DNA of 64,000 nt. Source: Bacteroidales bacterium. GTDB lineage: Bacteria; Bacteroidota; Bacteroidia; Bacteroidales; F082. The stretch is from assembly GCA_017439405.1 (NCBI GenBank), contig JAFSJF010000113.1, positions 1-64,000 on the forward strand, written 5' to 3'. The notes under the pieces are model-generated. The model did not search any database, had not been told where the DNA came from, and saw only the letters and a program-made list of their open reading frames with translations. The position numbers and the translations under genes are program-made. Below are positions 53,192 through 60,556 of this stretch, piece after piece. Within the stretch, counting starts at the first letter, position 1; every line of letters starts with the position of its first letter.

Positions 53192-54013
53192 TTATTTGAC
53201 GCGGGACTTCGGGACATGAGACGCGGGACTGAGGTACATATTCCTTTCGTTTTCGTTGAACTTCTCAATCGCATAGCGCAGCATCGTGCGCGGCATGGTC
53301 GTGTATCGCGTTGATAGCCAGTCTTTAAGGCGTTGCTCATCACGTTTTCCGGCTTCGCGGAGCAGCCAGCCTGCGGCCTTCTGCAAGAGGTCGTGCAAGG
53401 GCAGGGGTTTTTCCAAGAAAATGTCGGCGATGGCATAGGTGTCGTCCAACTCACCGTGACGCAAGAACTGCATCGTGCTCACGATGCCGATGCGCTGCTC
53501 CCAAATCGTCTTGCCGTTGCGGGCGAGGTCGTAGAGCTGACGGCGGTCTTTGTCCAAGAGCCAGTTGCCGAGCAGGTCGTAGCAGGTGAGGTCAACGAGG
53601 TCCCAATTATTAATGTGTTGGGTGTGTGAAAGGTAAAAATCAACGCATTGTTGCCGCAAAGCCTCGTCGTTTTTGGCGTGTTTGAAGATTTCCACCAAAG
53701 TCAGCAGGGCGGCTAAGCGCATTTCGTGGTATTCGGAGCGGATGCAGGCTTCCAAGTCGTCGAAAGTGGTTTCTTCCCAGCATTCCTTAACCACTTTTCG
53801 CGTCACCGGCACCTTGATGCCCAAGAACTTGTCGCCTTCGCCGTATTGCCCTTTGCCCGTCTTGAAGAAGCGCGAGAGGCCGGCGACTTGGGTGGGGTCT
53901 TGGTGGGCAACGACTTCTGTGTAAAGTTTTGAAGAAGCGGATTGCAAATCCGCAGGCTCATTCCGGACGGATTGCAAATCCGTCCGAACTTTGTTTAACT
54001 TGTTGTTTTCCAT
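53192..54013 (-). CDS. AlkD-type DNA alkylation repair protein with repeat-encoded ends
   Basis: 273 residues. The core (about 30-255) is the HEAT-repeat AlkD family: KFLGIKVPVTRKVVKECW, EYHEMRLAALLTLVEIF, INNWDLVDLTCYDLLGNWL, and WEQRIGIVSTMQFLR. AlkD glycosylases remove bulky or cationic alkylated bases; the key Asp equivalent is plausibly in NNWDLVD. The N-terminus KVRTDLQSVRNEPADLQSA is encoded by a REP doublet and the C-terminus by the GCGGGACT repeat, so neither end is family sequence. It ends 3 bases after the AbiEii-type gene start order-wise upstream. Confidence 0.85.
   Translation of the reverse strand: MENNKLNKVRTDLQSVRNEPADLQSASSKLYTEVVAHQDPTQVAGLSRFFKTGKGQYGEGDKFLGIKVPVTRKVVKECWEETTFDDLEACIRSEYHEMRLAALLTLVEIFKHAKNDEALRQQCVDFYLSHTQHINNWDLVDLTCYDLLGNWLLDKDRRQLYDLARNGKTIWEQRIGIVSTMQFLRHGELDDTYAIADIFLEKPLPLHDLLQKAAGWLLREAGKRDEQRLKDWLSTRYTTMPRTMLRYAIEKFNENERNMYLSPASHVPKSRVK
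53198..53237. repeat. Dispersed GCGGGACT repeat, copy 3, at the end of the AlkD-type gene
   Basis: GACGCGGGACTTCGGGACATGAGACGCGGGACTGAGGTAC, listed here in pieces: GACGCGGGACTTCGGGAC then ATGAGACGCGGGACTGAG. On the minus strand it encodes the last residues YLSPASHVPKSRVK of the protein. Confidence 0.7.
53937..53986. repeat. REP doublet GATTGCAAATC inside the AlkD-type gene
   Basis: GCGGATT-GCA-AATCCGC (53937-53953) and CGGACGGATT-GCA-AATCCGTCCG (53964-53986), 27 bases apart. On the minus strand the pair encodes RTDLQSVRNEPADLQSA. The same loop and spacing occur after rpoN. Confidence 0.8.
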
Positions 54014-54015
54014 TG

Positions 54016-54840
54016 TTATACAAACTTAATCCTGTCAGCCAATTGCAGGAAGTAGTCGTTGCTCCAGAGGTCGAGTTCGTGGGGATTTTCGATAAAACGT
54101 GATGCGTCCGCCTTGACCAATTCCATATCAGTGGTGGCAAGCCGTTCCTTCAACAAGCCGAGGAAATCTTCTTGACTCAAATCCAAGCCATTGAATTCCT
54201 TGATTCTGGTTCTCAAATGGTTGTAGTCGAGCGGTGTTTCATTGTTCACATACCATTCGAAATCATACCAATCGCGGCCCTTCACCCTTGTTTTCCAAGT
54301 TCGGAAAGCCAAGGCGTGCATCTTTCCGGCATAAAGGCAGGGGAGCGTCATGCAACGCACCATAAACGTCCCCGGATGATTCATTCGTTTGTACTCCGTC
54401 TGGAACTCCAAAGGCGGCTTGATGTCGATTTCTATCTTGACTTTGAGGCTTTTCTCCGTCTGGAAAGTCAGGTTGTAAACGTCGGTTTCGTCCTTCAAGA
54501 AGGCCAATTCCACCTTGCCAAGGGTCAATTTGTCCTTTTTGGTGATCGTGACATCCCGGCCGGTCAATTTGAACGTGTCGATGACGGGCTGGAAGTAGTT
54601 CTCGAGATGGAATTTAGGGTCTTCCTGGAGCAAAGTGAAGTCCATGTCCTCGGAATAACGCCTCAAGTTATGGAAAAGGCGCAAGCAAGTGCCACCATAA
54701 AAAGCGGCCTTGCTGAAAAAACCGCCATGATTCAGCCCCGCCAAGGCTATCATTTGCGTCACCTCGTATTTGGCGCTCCATTGCTTTTCTGCCGGAAGAT
54801 GCTTATATTGTTCCAGCAATTGGTCGAAAATCGTACTCAT
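54016..54840 (-). CDS. AbiEii-family nucleotidyltransferase toxin
   Basis: 274 residues. The nucleotidyltransferase motif appears as FYGGTCLRLF (47-56) followed by RYSEDMDFTL (61-70), giving the GGT and SxDxD-like acidic pair of AbiEii/MenT-type enzymes. KGRDWYDFEWYV is the second conserved block. Such toxins modify tRNA or other substrates and are neutralised by AbiEi. It overlaps the antitoxin gene by 4 bases (ATGA). Probable phage-defence or stability module. Confidence 0.85.
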   Translation of the reverse strand: MSTIFDQLLEQYKHLPAEKQWSAKYEVTQMIALAGLNHGGFFSKAAFYGGTCLRLFHNLRRYSEDMDFTLLQEDPKFHLENYFQPVIDTFKLTGRDVTITKKDKLTLGKVELAFLKDETDVYNLTFQTEKSLKVKIEIDIKPPLEFQTEYKRMNHPGTFMVRCMTLPCLYAGKMHALAFRTWKTRVKGRDWYDFEWYVNNETPLDYNHLRTRIKEFNGLDLSQEDFLGLLKERLATTDMELVKADASRFIENPHELDLWSNDYFLQLADRIKFV

Positions 54841-55466
54841 GATTCTATGATTTTGATGAGTTGTTCAATCATCGTCTTCTTTTTCCCCACCTTGGCATAT
54901 TCACGCAAAATGCCTGTGTCGAAATGGAACAATTCGTCCATGTCGAAACGGACGTCCTCCTCCAACCATACCAAAATCTCCTTCCGATAGCGAAGGTTGA
55001 GATGGCTGATATCGGCTATCAAGTCGCACAAGGCCTTTTCGGGCGAGGCCATCAAAACGGTCATTCCGTCACAGATGGTCTCCTCCCTAAGACCGATGGG
55101 AAACAGGGTCGCGTCGGTATGGACGTATTCAAACCTTGCCATGGAATTATAAAAGATTTGGGTCGGCTTTGTCGTCATCGAGCAAATGGTGAAAACATGT
55201 TCGGGAATCAGGCCATAGTATCTCAATGCCGATTGCAGCGAAATATAGGAAGGCCCATACAGATTGTTCCCAATCAGGAACAACGACAATGTCTTTTGAG
55301 ACACGTCGGGATGAACGACATACATCCCCTGCTTCAGCCGAATCAAGTCGCCTTTCTTCTCCAATGCACTGACCTTGTTGTGCTTGCACTTGATTTCGGG
55401 GAACAAGGAAGCCACAGCAGCGAAATCTACCGGAATATTTCCAAATTGAATCAAAGGGTTCTTCAT
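54837..55466 (-). CDS. AbiEi-type antitoxin/transcriptional regulator
   Basis: 209 residues. An N-terminal winged-helix-like section (VSALEKKGDLIRLKQGMYVV) is followed by the AbiEi C-terminal domain: YGPSYISLQSALRYYGLIPE, FEYVHTDATLFPIG and MASPEKALCDLIA. In type IV systems the antitoxin represses its operon and counteracts the toxin without binding it. A TATTTTTG box lies 25 bases upstream. Confidence 0.85.
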   Translation of the reverse strand: MKNPLIQFGNIPVDFAAVASLFPEIKCKHNKVSALEKKGDLIRLKQGMYVVHPDVSQKTLSLFLIGNNLYGPSYISLQSALRYYGLIPEHVFTICSMTTKPTQIFYNSMARFEYVHTDATLFPIGLREETICDGMTVLMASPEKALCDLIADISHLNLRYRKEILVWLEEDVRFDMDELFHFDTGILREYAKVGKKKTMIEQLIKIIES

Positions 55467-55490
55467 ACTATTCTAATGGTTTTTACTCTG

Positions 55491-55498
55491 CAAAAATA
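55491..55498 (-). promoter_or_regulatory. -7 box TATTTTTG for the AbiE pair
   Basis: Perfect TAnnTTTG on the minus strand, 25 bases before the antitoxin ATG at 55466. No clear -33 TTG. Confidence 0.5.
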
Positions 55499-55549
55499 GT
55501 AAAATTTTGGACACATTCTTGAGAAAAAATCAATTTGCTCTTTGAAATT

Positions 55550-56653
55550 TTACTTTTTCCTCTCCCCAAGCACACACCACCTCACAAACGGAATCCTCCG
55601 AATCACCTCGTAAACCAACGGCGACAGCAGCATCACGGCGACGAAAAGGATGGCATACATCATCCAAGGCGCAAGCGAAGTGTGGACTTTCATCATGTAG
55701 CCCAACGAGGCAATCACAAGATAATGAACGATATAGATGCCATAGCTGGAGCGAGTCATGTAGGCGGAGAAAGCTCCCGTGCGGTCAAACTTTGCCTTGA
55801 ACCAACCCATCATCGCGAGGCACATCAACCAACCGTAAAGGCAGTTGAGCGGACTGCCGAGATATTGAGGCGAGGTATTGTCCTGCCCAAATGTGGTGAA
55901 AACCAACGCAATGCCAGCGGCGGCGGCTGTGGCCATCAGCGGAATCCAGGCTTTTTCCAGTTTCTCTTGCACCTCGTCGTGCGAGAACACGAAATAGCCC
56001 GTCAGGAAAGGAACCAAATAGAAAAGGGGCTTGTAAAGGTTCAAGAGGCCGTCAAGACTCTCCGAACGTGGGTTTTTGATGAGCGTTTGCTCACCTGCCC
56101 AAAAGAATATGCCCAACAGAATGATTACGAAAAAGTTAGCCTTCCCACACCAGTTCCAAAACCAGTCATTTTGGTCTATCGTTCGCACCAGAAGCAGCAC
56201 CAAACACAACAGCCACAGCACTTGGATGAACCACAGCGGCCCCGTGCCGCTGACGGCCATCATGAAGTATTTCGCCACAACGGGCATTCCGTCGAACACG
56301 CCTTGCCTTGCCGCCACAACGGTGTTGAAATAGCCGGTCATCCAGTGGAAGACGAAGAGACCTATCGTTCCGGGCACAAGCAATTTGCGGGTTCGCGACT
56401 TGAACCATTCCTTTGCGGATTGCTTTTGTAACGCATAACGGGCGCTGACGCCCGCCAACAAGAACAGCAACGGCATGAACCAAGGATAGAGGATGTACAT
56501 CACGACATCCTGATACTGCTTGCATTCCGGATAATCGCCGAAACCGCCGATGCCGCCAAACACACCCTTGTTGTTGTAGAAATAAACGACGTGGTAGAAC
56601 AGCACCAAAAGCACCGTCGCCCAGCGCAGGTTGTCGATCCAATGCTTTCTCAT
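55550..56653 (-). CDS. Acyltransferase-3 family membrane protein
   Basis: 367 residues with about ten membrane helices. The start IDNLRWATVLLVLFYHVVYF carries the conserved Arg and His of acyltransferase family 3, and LLFLLAGVSARYAL and LWFIQVLWLLCLV follow. These proteins acylate polysaccharides or lipids at the inner membrane. The start overlaps the AbrB-type gene by 4 bases, so that regulator probably controls it. Confidence 0.85.
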   Translation of the reverse strand: MRKHWIDNLRWATVLLVLFYHVVYFYNNKGVFGGIGGFGDYPECKQYQDVVMYILYPWFMPLLFLLAGVSARYALQKQSAKEWFKSRTRKLLVPGTIGLFVFHWMTGYFNTVVAARQGVFDGMPVVAKYFMMAVSGTGPLWFIQVLWLLCLVLLLVRTIDQNDWFWNWCGKANFFVIILLGIFFWAGEQTLIKNPRSESLDGLLNLYKPLFYLVPFLTGYFVFSHDEVQEKLEKAWIPLMATAAAAGIALVFTTFGQDNTSPQYLGSPLNCLYGWLMCLAMMGWFKAKFDRTGAFSAYMTRSSYGIYIVHYLVIASLGYMMKVHTSLAPWMMYAILFVAVMLLSPLVYEVIRRIPFVRWCVLGERKK

Positions 56654-56859
56654 TTCGCAAGCCCTCCCATCGCTTGGTTGAGAATTTCTTGAAACACTTC
56701 GTTCTTGAGCATAGCGATACCTTTATCGTCGCCGAGCACAACCAAATTGTCGCCAGGCTTGATTTCGTATTGCTCACGGGCTTCCTTGGGGATGACGATT
56801 TGTCCACGCTCGCCCACTTTCACTACGCCGAAAATGAATTTTCCATTGTGTGCTTCCAT
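56650..56859 (-). CDS. AbrB/MazE-type DNA-binding regulator
   Basis: 69 residues. The swapped-hairpin motif KVGERGQIVIPKEAREQYEIKPGD is spread over about 14-37, with NLVVLGDDKGIAML after it. This matches AbrB/SpoVT transition-state regulators rather than MazE antitoxins, because no toxin follows; the next gene is an acyltransferase overlapping by ATGA. Confidence 0.85.
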   Translation of the reverse strand: MEAHNGKFIFGVVKVGERGQIVIPKEAREQYEIKPGDNLVVLGDDKGIAMLKNEVFQEILNQAMGGLAK

Positions 56860-56903
56860 AACGATTGATTTGTATGATTAGTATGATTTTTCATATTTTG
56901 TGC

Positions 56904-56911
56904 AAAAGTAT
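56904..56911 (-). promoter_or_regulatory. -7 box TACTTTTG and TATGA-type repeats before the AbrB gene
   Basis: Perfect TAnnTTTG on the minus strand. A TTG at 56929-56931 would be 17 bases upstream. The leader contains TATGATTAGTATGATTTTTC and ATATTTTG, which with TATGAAAAA near 56911 forms imperfect dyads that could be operators. Confidence 0.45.
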
Positions 56912-56946
56912 GAAAAATTACAACCAACAAACCAAAAAAAGTGCCG

Positions 56947-57873
56947 TTATTTTTTTTCAGCGTGGAGGATAGGTGCCGCCGCACGGCTTTGGTTGACGAT
57001 CCAAACGCCGGCGAAGACCAATATCATGGCCACTACCTTGAGCCACGTCATCTTGTCCAAGCCGATGGCGATGCTGATGATGGTGGCGATGGTGGGCTGC
57101 ACATAGTTGTACATGCTGACCAAGGTCGGGCGGATGCGCTTTTGCCCGATGGGGATGAGGAAATAGGACACGAATGTGGCGAAAAACACCACAAACGCCA
57201 CCTGCCACAGCACCCGGCTTTCCATCTCCGCAAAGGGGATGCGAACAAAGTGGCGGCCATTGAACAGCAGGCCCATCAGCATGGAAAACAGGAACATCCA
57301 CTTCATGAAGGTGACCACGTTGTACTTGGAAATCAGCGGGCGGAAAATGCCGAGATAAAGCGCAAATGTCAGCGCGTTGACGATGGTCAGGACGATGCCC
57401 ATCGGCTGGGTTTCGGACGCGCCGCCGCCAAGCCCTACCGAGTTGAAAACCAAGATCAAGACACCGGTAAGGCTCATCAGGATGCCGCCGACTTTTTTCC
57501 CCGTGATGGGCTCTTTCAGGACGATGGCGGCCACCACCATCGTCAGGATGGGCGTGCAGGTGTTGGCAATGCTCAGGTCGATGGAAGTCGTCATCGTGAC
57601 GGCTTTCAGGAAGCTGACTTGGGTGAGGAACAAGCCGAGCATGGAGGCCACGAAGATCTGCGCCATGTCGCGCAGCGGCACTTTTTCCTTGGGCATGAAG
57701 AGCGACAGGAGCCAGAACAAGGCCGTGGCTCCTGTCGCCCGCAGGCAAAACAAGTCCATGGGCGTCAGCACATTCGCGTTGGAGATGTTCTTGCACGCGA
57801 TGATGTTGAACCCGAAGATGCAGTAGGCACCAAAGCAAGCAAGGTGCCCGACTAATGTGGACTTCTTATTCAA
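56947..57873 (-). CDS. EamA/DMT-family transporter
   Basis: 308 residues with ten predicted membrane helices in two five-helix halves. FGAYCIFGFNIIACKNIS begins the first EamA repeat and IVNALTFALYLGIFRPLIS the second; YNYVQPTIATIISIAIG is the family end motif. Exports or imports small metabolites; substrate unknown. It shares 8 bases with the nitroreductase gene upstream. Confidence 0.88.
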   Translation of the reverse strand: MNKKSTLVGHLACFGAYCIFGFNIIACKNISNANVLTPMDLFCLRATGATALFWLLSLFMPKEKVPLRDMAQIFVASMLGLFLTQVSFLKAVTMTTSIDLSIANTCTPILTMVVAAIVLKEPITGKKVGGILMSLTGVLILVFNSVGLGGGASETQPMGIVLTIVNALTFALYLGIFRPLISKYNVVTFMKWMFLFSMLMGLLFNGRHFVRIPFAEMESRVLWQVAFVVFFATFVSYFLIPIGQKRIRPTLVSMYNYVQPTIATIISIAIGLDKMTWLKVVAMILVFAGVWIVNQSRAAAPILHAEKK

Positions 57874-58507
57874 TCCAGTAAACGTAATTTTCCTTGCGCG
57901 GTTTGGCTTCGGGGTAGTCGCCGTTCACATAGCCGAGGATGCAGTTGCCGATGCCGACGTACTTGGTGTCGTCGATGCCGAGTTCGCGGAGGATGGCCTT
58001 GCCTTCTTGGGTTTCGAACACCTCTTTGGCACGGTGGATCCAGCACGAGCCGAGGCCTTTGGCGTGGGCTGCGTTGAGCAGGTTGCCCATCACGAGCGAG
58101 CCGTCTTCCTTCCAAGTGAAGGCGGCGGTGGTGTCGGCCAAGACGACCAGCACGACGGGAGCGCCATAGAAGGGGTCGCGGTCGTTGTCGGGGCCGAAGA
58201 CGGCGCCGTTGAGCTTGCTCAGGCGATCGCGCACGTCGCGGTTGGTGACGGCGACGATGATGGGGGCCTGCCTGTTCATGCCCGTCGGGGCGTAGGTGCC
58301 GGCCTTGCAGATTTCTTCGATGACCTCGCGGGGAGGGATTTCGTCGGTGTAGCTGCGCACGCTGCGGCGCGTCAGCAGGTCGTCCATAGTCGTGTTCATG
58401 GTCGTTGCGGTTTTGTTTTCGTTTTCGTCGCAGGCTTTGTTGCAGTTGCAGGAGGCTATTCCGGCAAGCGACAGGGCCAATGCCAATGTTAAGAATGTAT
58501 GTTTCAT
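57866..58507 (-). CDS. Nitroreductase-family protein with lipoprotein signal
   Basis: 213 residues. The N-terminus is a convincing lipoprotein signal (LALSLAGIASC) followed by a Cys/Asn/Lys-rich stretch. The nitroreductase fold begins at DDLLTRRSVRSYTDEIPP (FMN-phosphate binding Arg-Arg-Ser) and includes AGTYAPTGMNRQ, GAPVVLVVLAD and GLGSCWIHRAKEVF. These are normally cytosolic FMN enzymes; FMN loading of an exported form is unexplained. An internal ATG at 58399 (MNTTMDD region) could make a cytosolic form. Confidence 0.8.
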   Translation of the reverse strand: MKHTFLTLALALSLAGIASCNCNKACDENENKTATTMNTTMDDLLTRRSVRSYTDEIPPREVIEEICKAGTYAPTGMNRQAPIIVAVTNRDVRDRLSKLNGAVFGPDNDRDPFYGAPVVLVVLADTTAAFTWKEDGSLVMGNLLNAAHAKGLGSCWIHRAKEVFETQEGKAILRELGIDDTKYVGIGNCILGYVNGDYPEAKPRKENYVYWIE

Positions 58508-58518
58508 TGTTTTATGTA

Positions 58519-59544
58519 TTATTTGTCGATGTTTACCAATTCGTATTCGCGTTGGCCGAGGCCGATTTTGGCGGCGTGTTCGAGGATGTGGATGCCGTGT
58601 TGGCGGTTCACGCGGTTGATGAGCGCGGTGGCGTCGTCGCCTTCAACGGAGGGATAGTTGAACACGAGGTCGATGCAGGCTTGGTCCAAGGCCACGGGGT
58701 CGGTGGAGGCGAGGATGCCCACGTCCTTCATCTCCGGGTCGGCGGGGTGAGCATCGCAGTCGCAATCGACGCTGAGGTTGTTCATCACGTCGATGTAGAT
58801 GATGTCCTTGCCGGCCTGCTTGAAGTAGTTGTGTACGCCTTGCGCAGCCGAGGCCATCGATTCGAGGAAGCCGTCTTGGTTCTCGATGTGGCTCCAGCAC
58901 TCTTCGGGGTCGGTGGTATAGCCGCACGAGTGGATGTAGGCCTTGCCGCTGGTGGAGGCGAAGCCGATGCTCTGGTTCTTCAACACGCCGCCGAAGCCGC
59001 CCATGGCATGGCCCTTGAAGTGGGCCAGATTGATCACGAAGTCGTAGTTGGCGATATGGTCGCCCACGATGTCGTACTTGATGTAGGTGGTGTCCTCGAC
59101 GGGGATTTGCATCTCGCCGAACTCGTCCATGATATCGACCTTGGCGATGTCGAGGAAGCCGTGCTCCTTGATGGTCTGCCAGTGCTTGCTCACATCTTGC
59201 CGCGAGCCGCCGTAGGCCGTGTTGCACTCCACGATGGTGCCGTTCAGGTTCTGCACGAGGTCTTTGATGAGTTCGGGTTTCAGGTAGTTGTGCCCGCCCG
59301 ATTCGCCCGTGCTGATCTTGACGGCCACGCGCTGGCCTTCGGTGGGCTTCACGCCGAGGGCTTCATAGACTTTCACAAGCCCTTCTAGGCTGATGTCGGT
59401 GGTCATGTAAACCACGGGCTTCGTTGTTTGTTCCTGCTGTTGCATGGTTTCGTTGTTGTTTGAGGTTTCTTGCTTTTCGTTGTTGTTGCCGCAGCTGCAA
59501 GCGAGCAGCGAAAGGGCGGCGAGGGTCAGGATGGATTTTTTCAT
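58519..59544 (-). CDS. DUF362 lipoprotein
   Basis: ATG 59544 gives a lipoprotein signal (LAALSLLACSC); 341 residues. DUF362 features: VAVKISTGESGGHNYLKPE, NGTIVECNTAYGGSR, DFVINLAHFKGHAMGGFGG and ASTDPVALDQACID. DUF362 is a putative iron-sulfur flavoprotein-like domain of unknown chemistry; here no ferredoxin domain is fused. It ends 11 bases before the nitroreductase lipoprotein gene, so the two probably act together outside the inner membrane. Confidence 0.85.
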   Translation of the reverse strand: MKKSILTLAALSLLACSCGNNNEKQETSNNNETMQQQEQTTKPVVYMTTDISLEGLVKVYEALGVKPTEGQRVAVKISTGESGGHNYLKPELIKDLVQNLNGTIVECNTAYGGSRQDVSKHWQTIKEHGFLDIAKVDIMDEFGEMQIPVEDTTYIKYDIVGDHIANYDFVINLAHFKGHAMGGFGGVLKNQSIGFASTSGKAYIHSCGYTTDPEECWSHIENQDGFLESMASAAQGVHNYFKQAGKDIIYIDVMNNLSVDCDCDAHPADPEMKDVGILASTDPVALDQACIDLVFNYPSVEGDDATALINRVNRQHGIHILEHAAKIGLGQREYELVNIDK

Positions 59545-59564
59545 GGATTGAAAGATTAAGGCGG

Positions 59565-59572
59565 CAAAGTTA
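59565..59572 (-). promoter_or_regulatory. -7 box TAACTTTG for the DUF362 operon
   Basis: Perfect TAnnTTTG on the minus strand 20 bases before ATG 59544. It would serve the DUF362, nitroreductase and EamA genes. Confidence 0.5.
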
Positions 59573-59612
59573 CGCATATTTTTCGCATCTTTGCAGCCCC
59601 AAACGAAATCGA

Positions 59613-60509
59613 ATGCAAAAAATCAGGAGCTATATCCTTCCGATTGCCATTGTGCTTGGCTTGCTGCTGCACGAATATTGCGCCATTTTCAGCGTGGTGG
59701 TACCCTATCTCATTTTCTTGATTCTCCTGCTCACCTTCTCGGCAGTCGATGTCCGCAAGCTGAAGTTCAGCCCTATGTTCGTCTGGATCTTGCTGTTCCA
59801 AATCGTGGTGAGCATAGGTCTTTACGCACTACTTAAGGCCTTGGATGTCAGTCCTGTCATCGCCGAAGGCGTGATGATGGCGGCTTTGTGCCCTGTGGCC
59901 TCGTCGGTGGCTGTGGTGAGTTGCATGCTGGGTGCCGACCGCACCACTGTCACGTCGTTCACCATCATTGGCAACCTCGTGGTTTCCATCGCTGCGCCTG
60001 CCTATTTCACCCTCATCGGCGTTCATCCTGAGATGACGTTCATGGCTTCGTTCCTCTCCATCCTGAAGCGGGTGGGGCTGGTCATCGGACTGCCGTTTTT
60101 CGTGGCCTTGGCTTTGCAGCTTTGGTTGCCTAAAGTGAATGGTTTGCTGAGCCGCTACAAGGGCTTGTCGTTCTATCTATGGTCGGTCGCACTGCTGTTC
60201 ACCATAGGGCAGACCATCGACTTCATCTTCCTTCATGGTGCGGGCAACTGGCACCTCATCCTTTGGCTTGGCGTGGTGTCGCTGCTGTTTTGCGTCACGC
60301 AGTTCGCGCTTGGCAAATGGATTGGCAGCAAGTACGGCGACGTTATCGCAGGCGGACAGCTTCTCGGACAGAAAAACACCGCCATGGGCATCTGGATGGC
60401 CAACCACTACCTGCATCCGCTGACTTCGGTGGTCTTGGCCTTCTATGCGGTTTTCCAGAATCTGTTCAACAGTTGGCAGATTTGGCGGCACGACAAAAAA
60501 GTTGCTTAA
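59613..60509 (+). CDS. Bile acid:sodium symporter (BASS)-like transporter
   Basis: ATG 59613 gives a clean membrane protein of 298 residues; upstream in-frame codons cross the intergenic region. About nine or ten helices: SYILPIAIVLGLLLHEY, VAEGVMMAALCPVASSVAVVS, and GQKNTAMGIWMANHYL, whose proline/asparagine pattern fits the crossing helices of BASS/SbmA-like carriers. CATCTTTG at 59586-59593 is a near-consensus -7 box. Substrate unknown. Confidence 0.75.
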   Translation: MQKIRSYILPIAIVLGLLLHEYCAIFSVVVPYLIFLILLLTFSAVDVRKLKFSPMFVWILLFQIVVSIGLYALLKALDVSPVIAEGVMMAALCPVASSVAVVSCMLGADRTTVTSFTIIGNLVVSIAAPAYFTLIGVHPEMTFMASFLSILKRVGLVIGLPFFVALALQLWLPKVNGLLSRYKGLSFYLWSVALLFTIGQTIDFIFLHGAGNWHLILWLGVVSLLFCVTQFALGKWIGSKYGDVIAGGQLLGQKNTAMGIWMANHYLHPLTSVVLAFYAVFQNLFNSWQIWRHDKKVA

Positions 60510-60543
60510 GGTGTTTTCATGTCAAAATGGTTGGAAAAAATCG

Positions 60544-60551
60544 TATTTTTG
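60544..60551 (+). promoter_or_regulatory. -7 box TATTTTTG before the YfcC-family gene
   Basis: Perfect TAnnTTTG but only 5 bases before ATG 60557, so a transcript from it would be leaderless or start downstream of the ATG; internal initiation from the BASS gene message is the alternative. Confidence 0.35.
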
Positions 60552-60556
60552 TCGCC

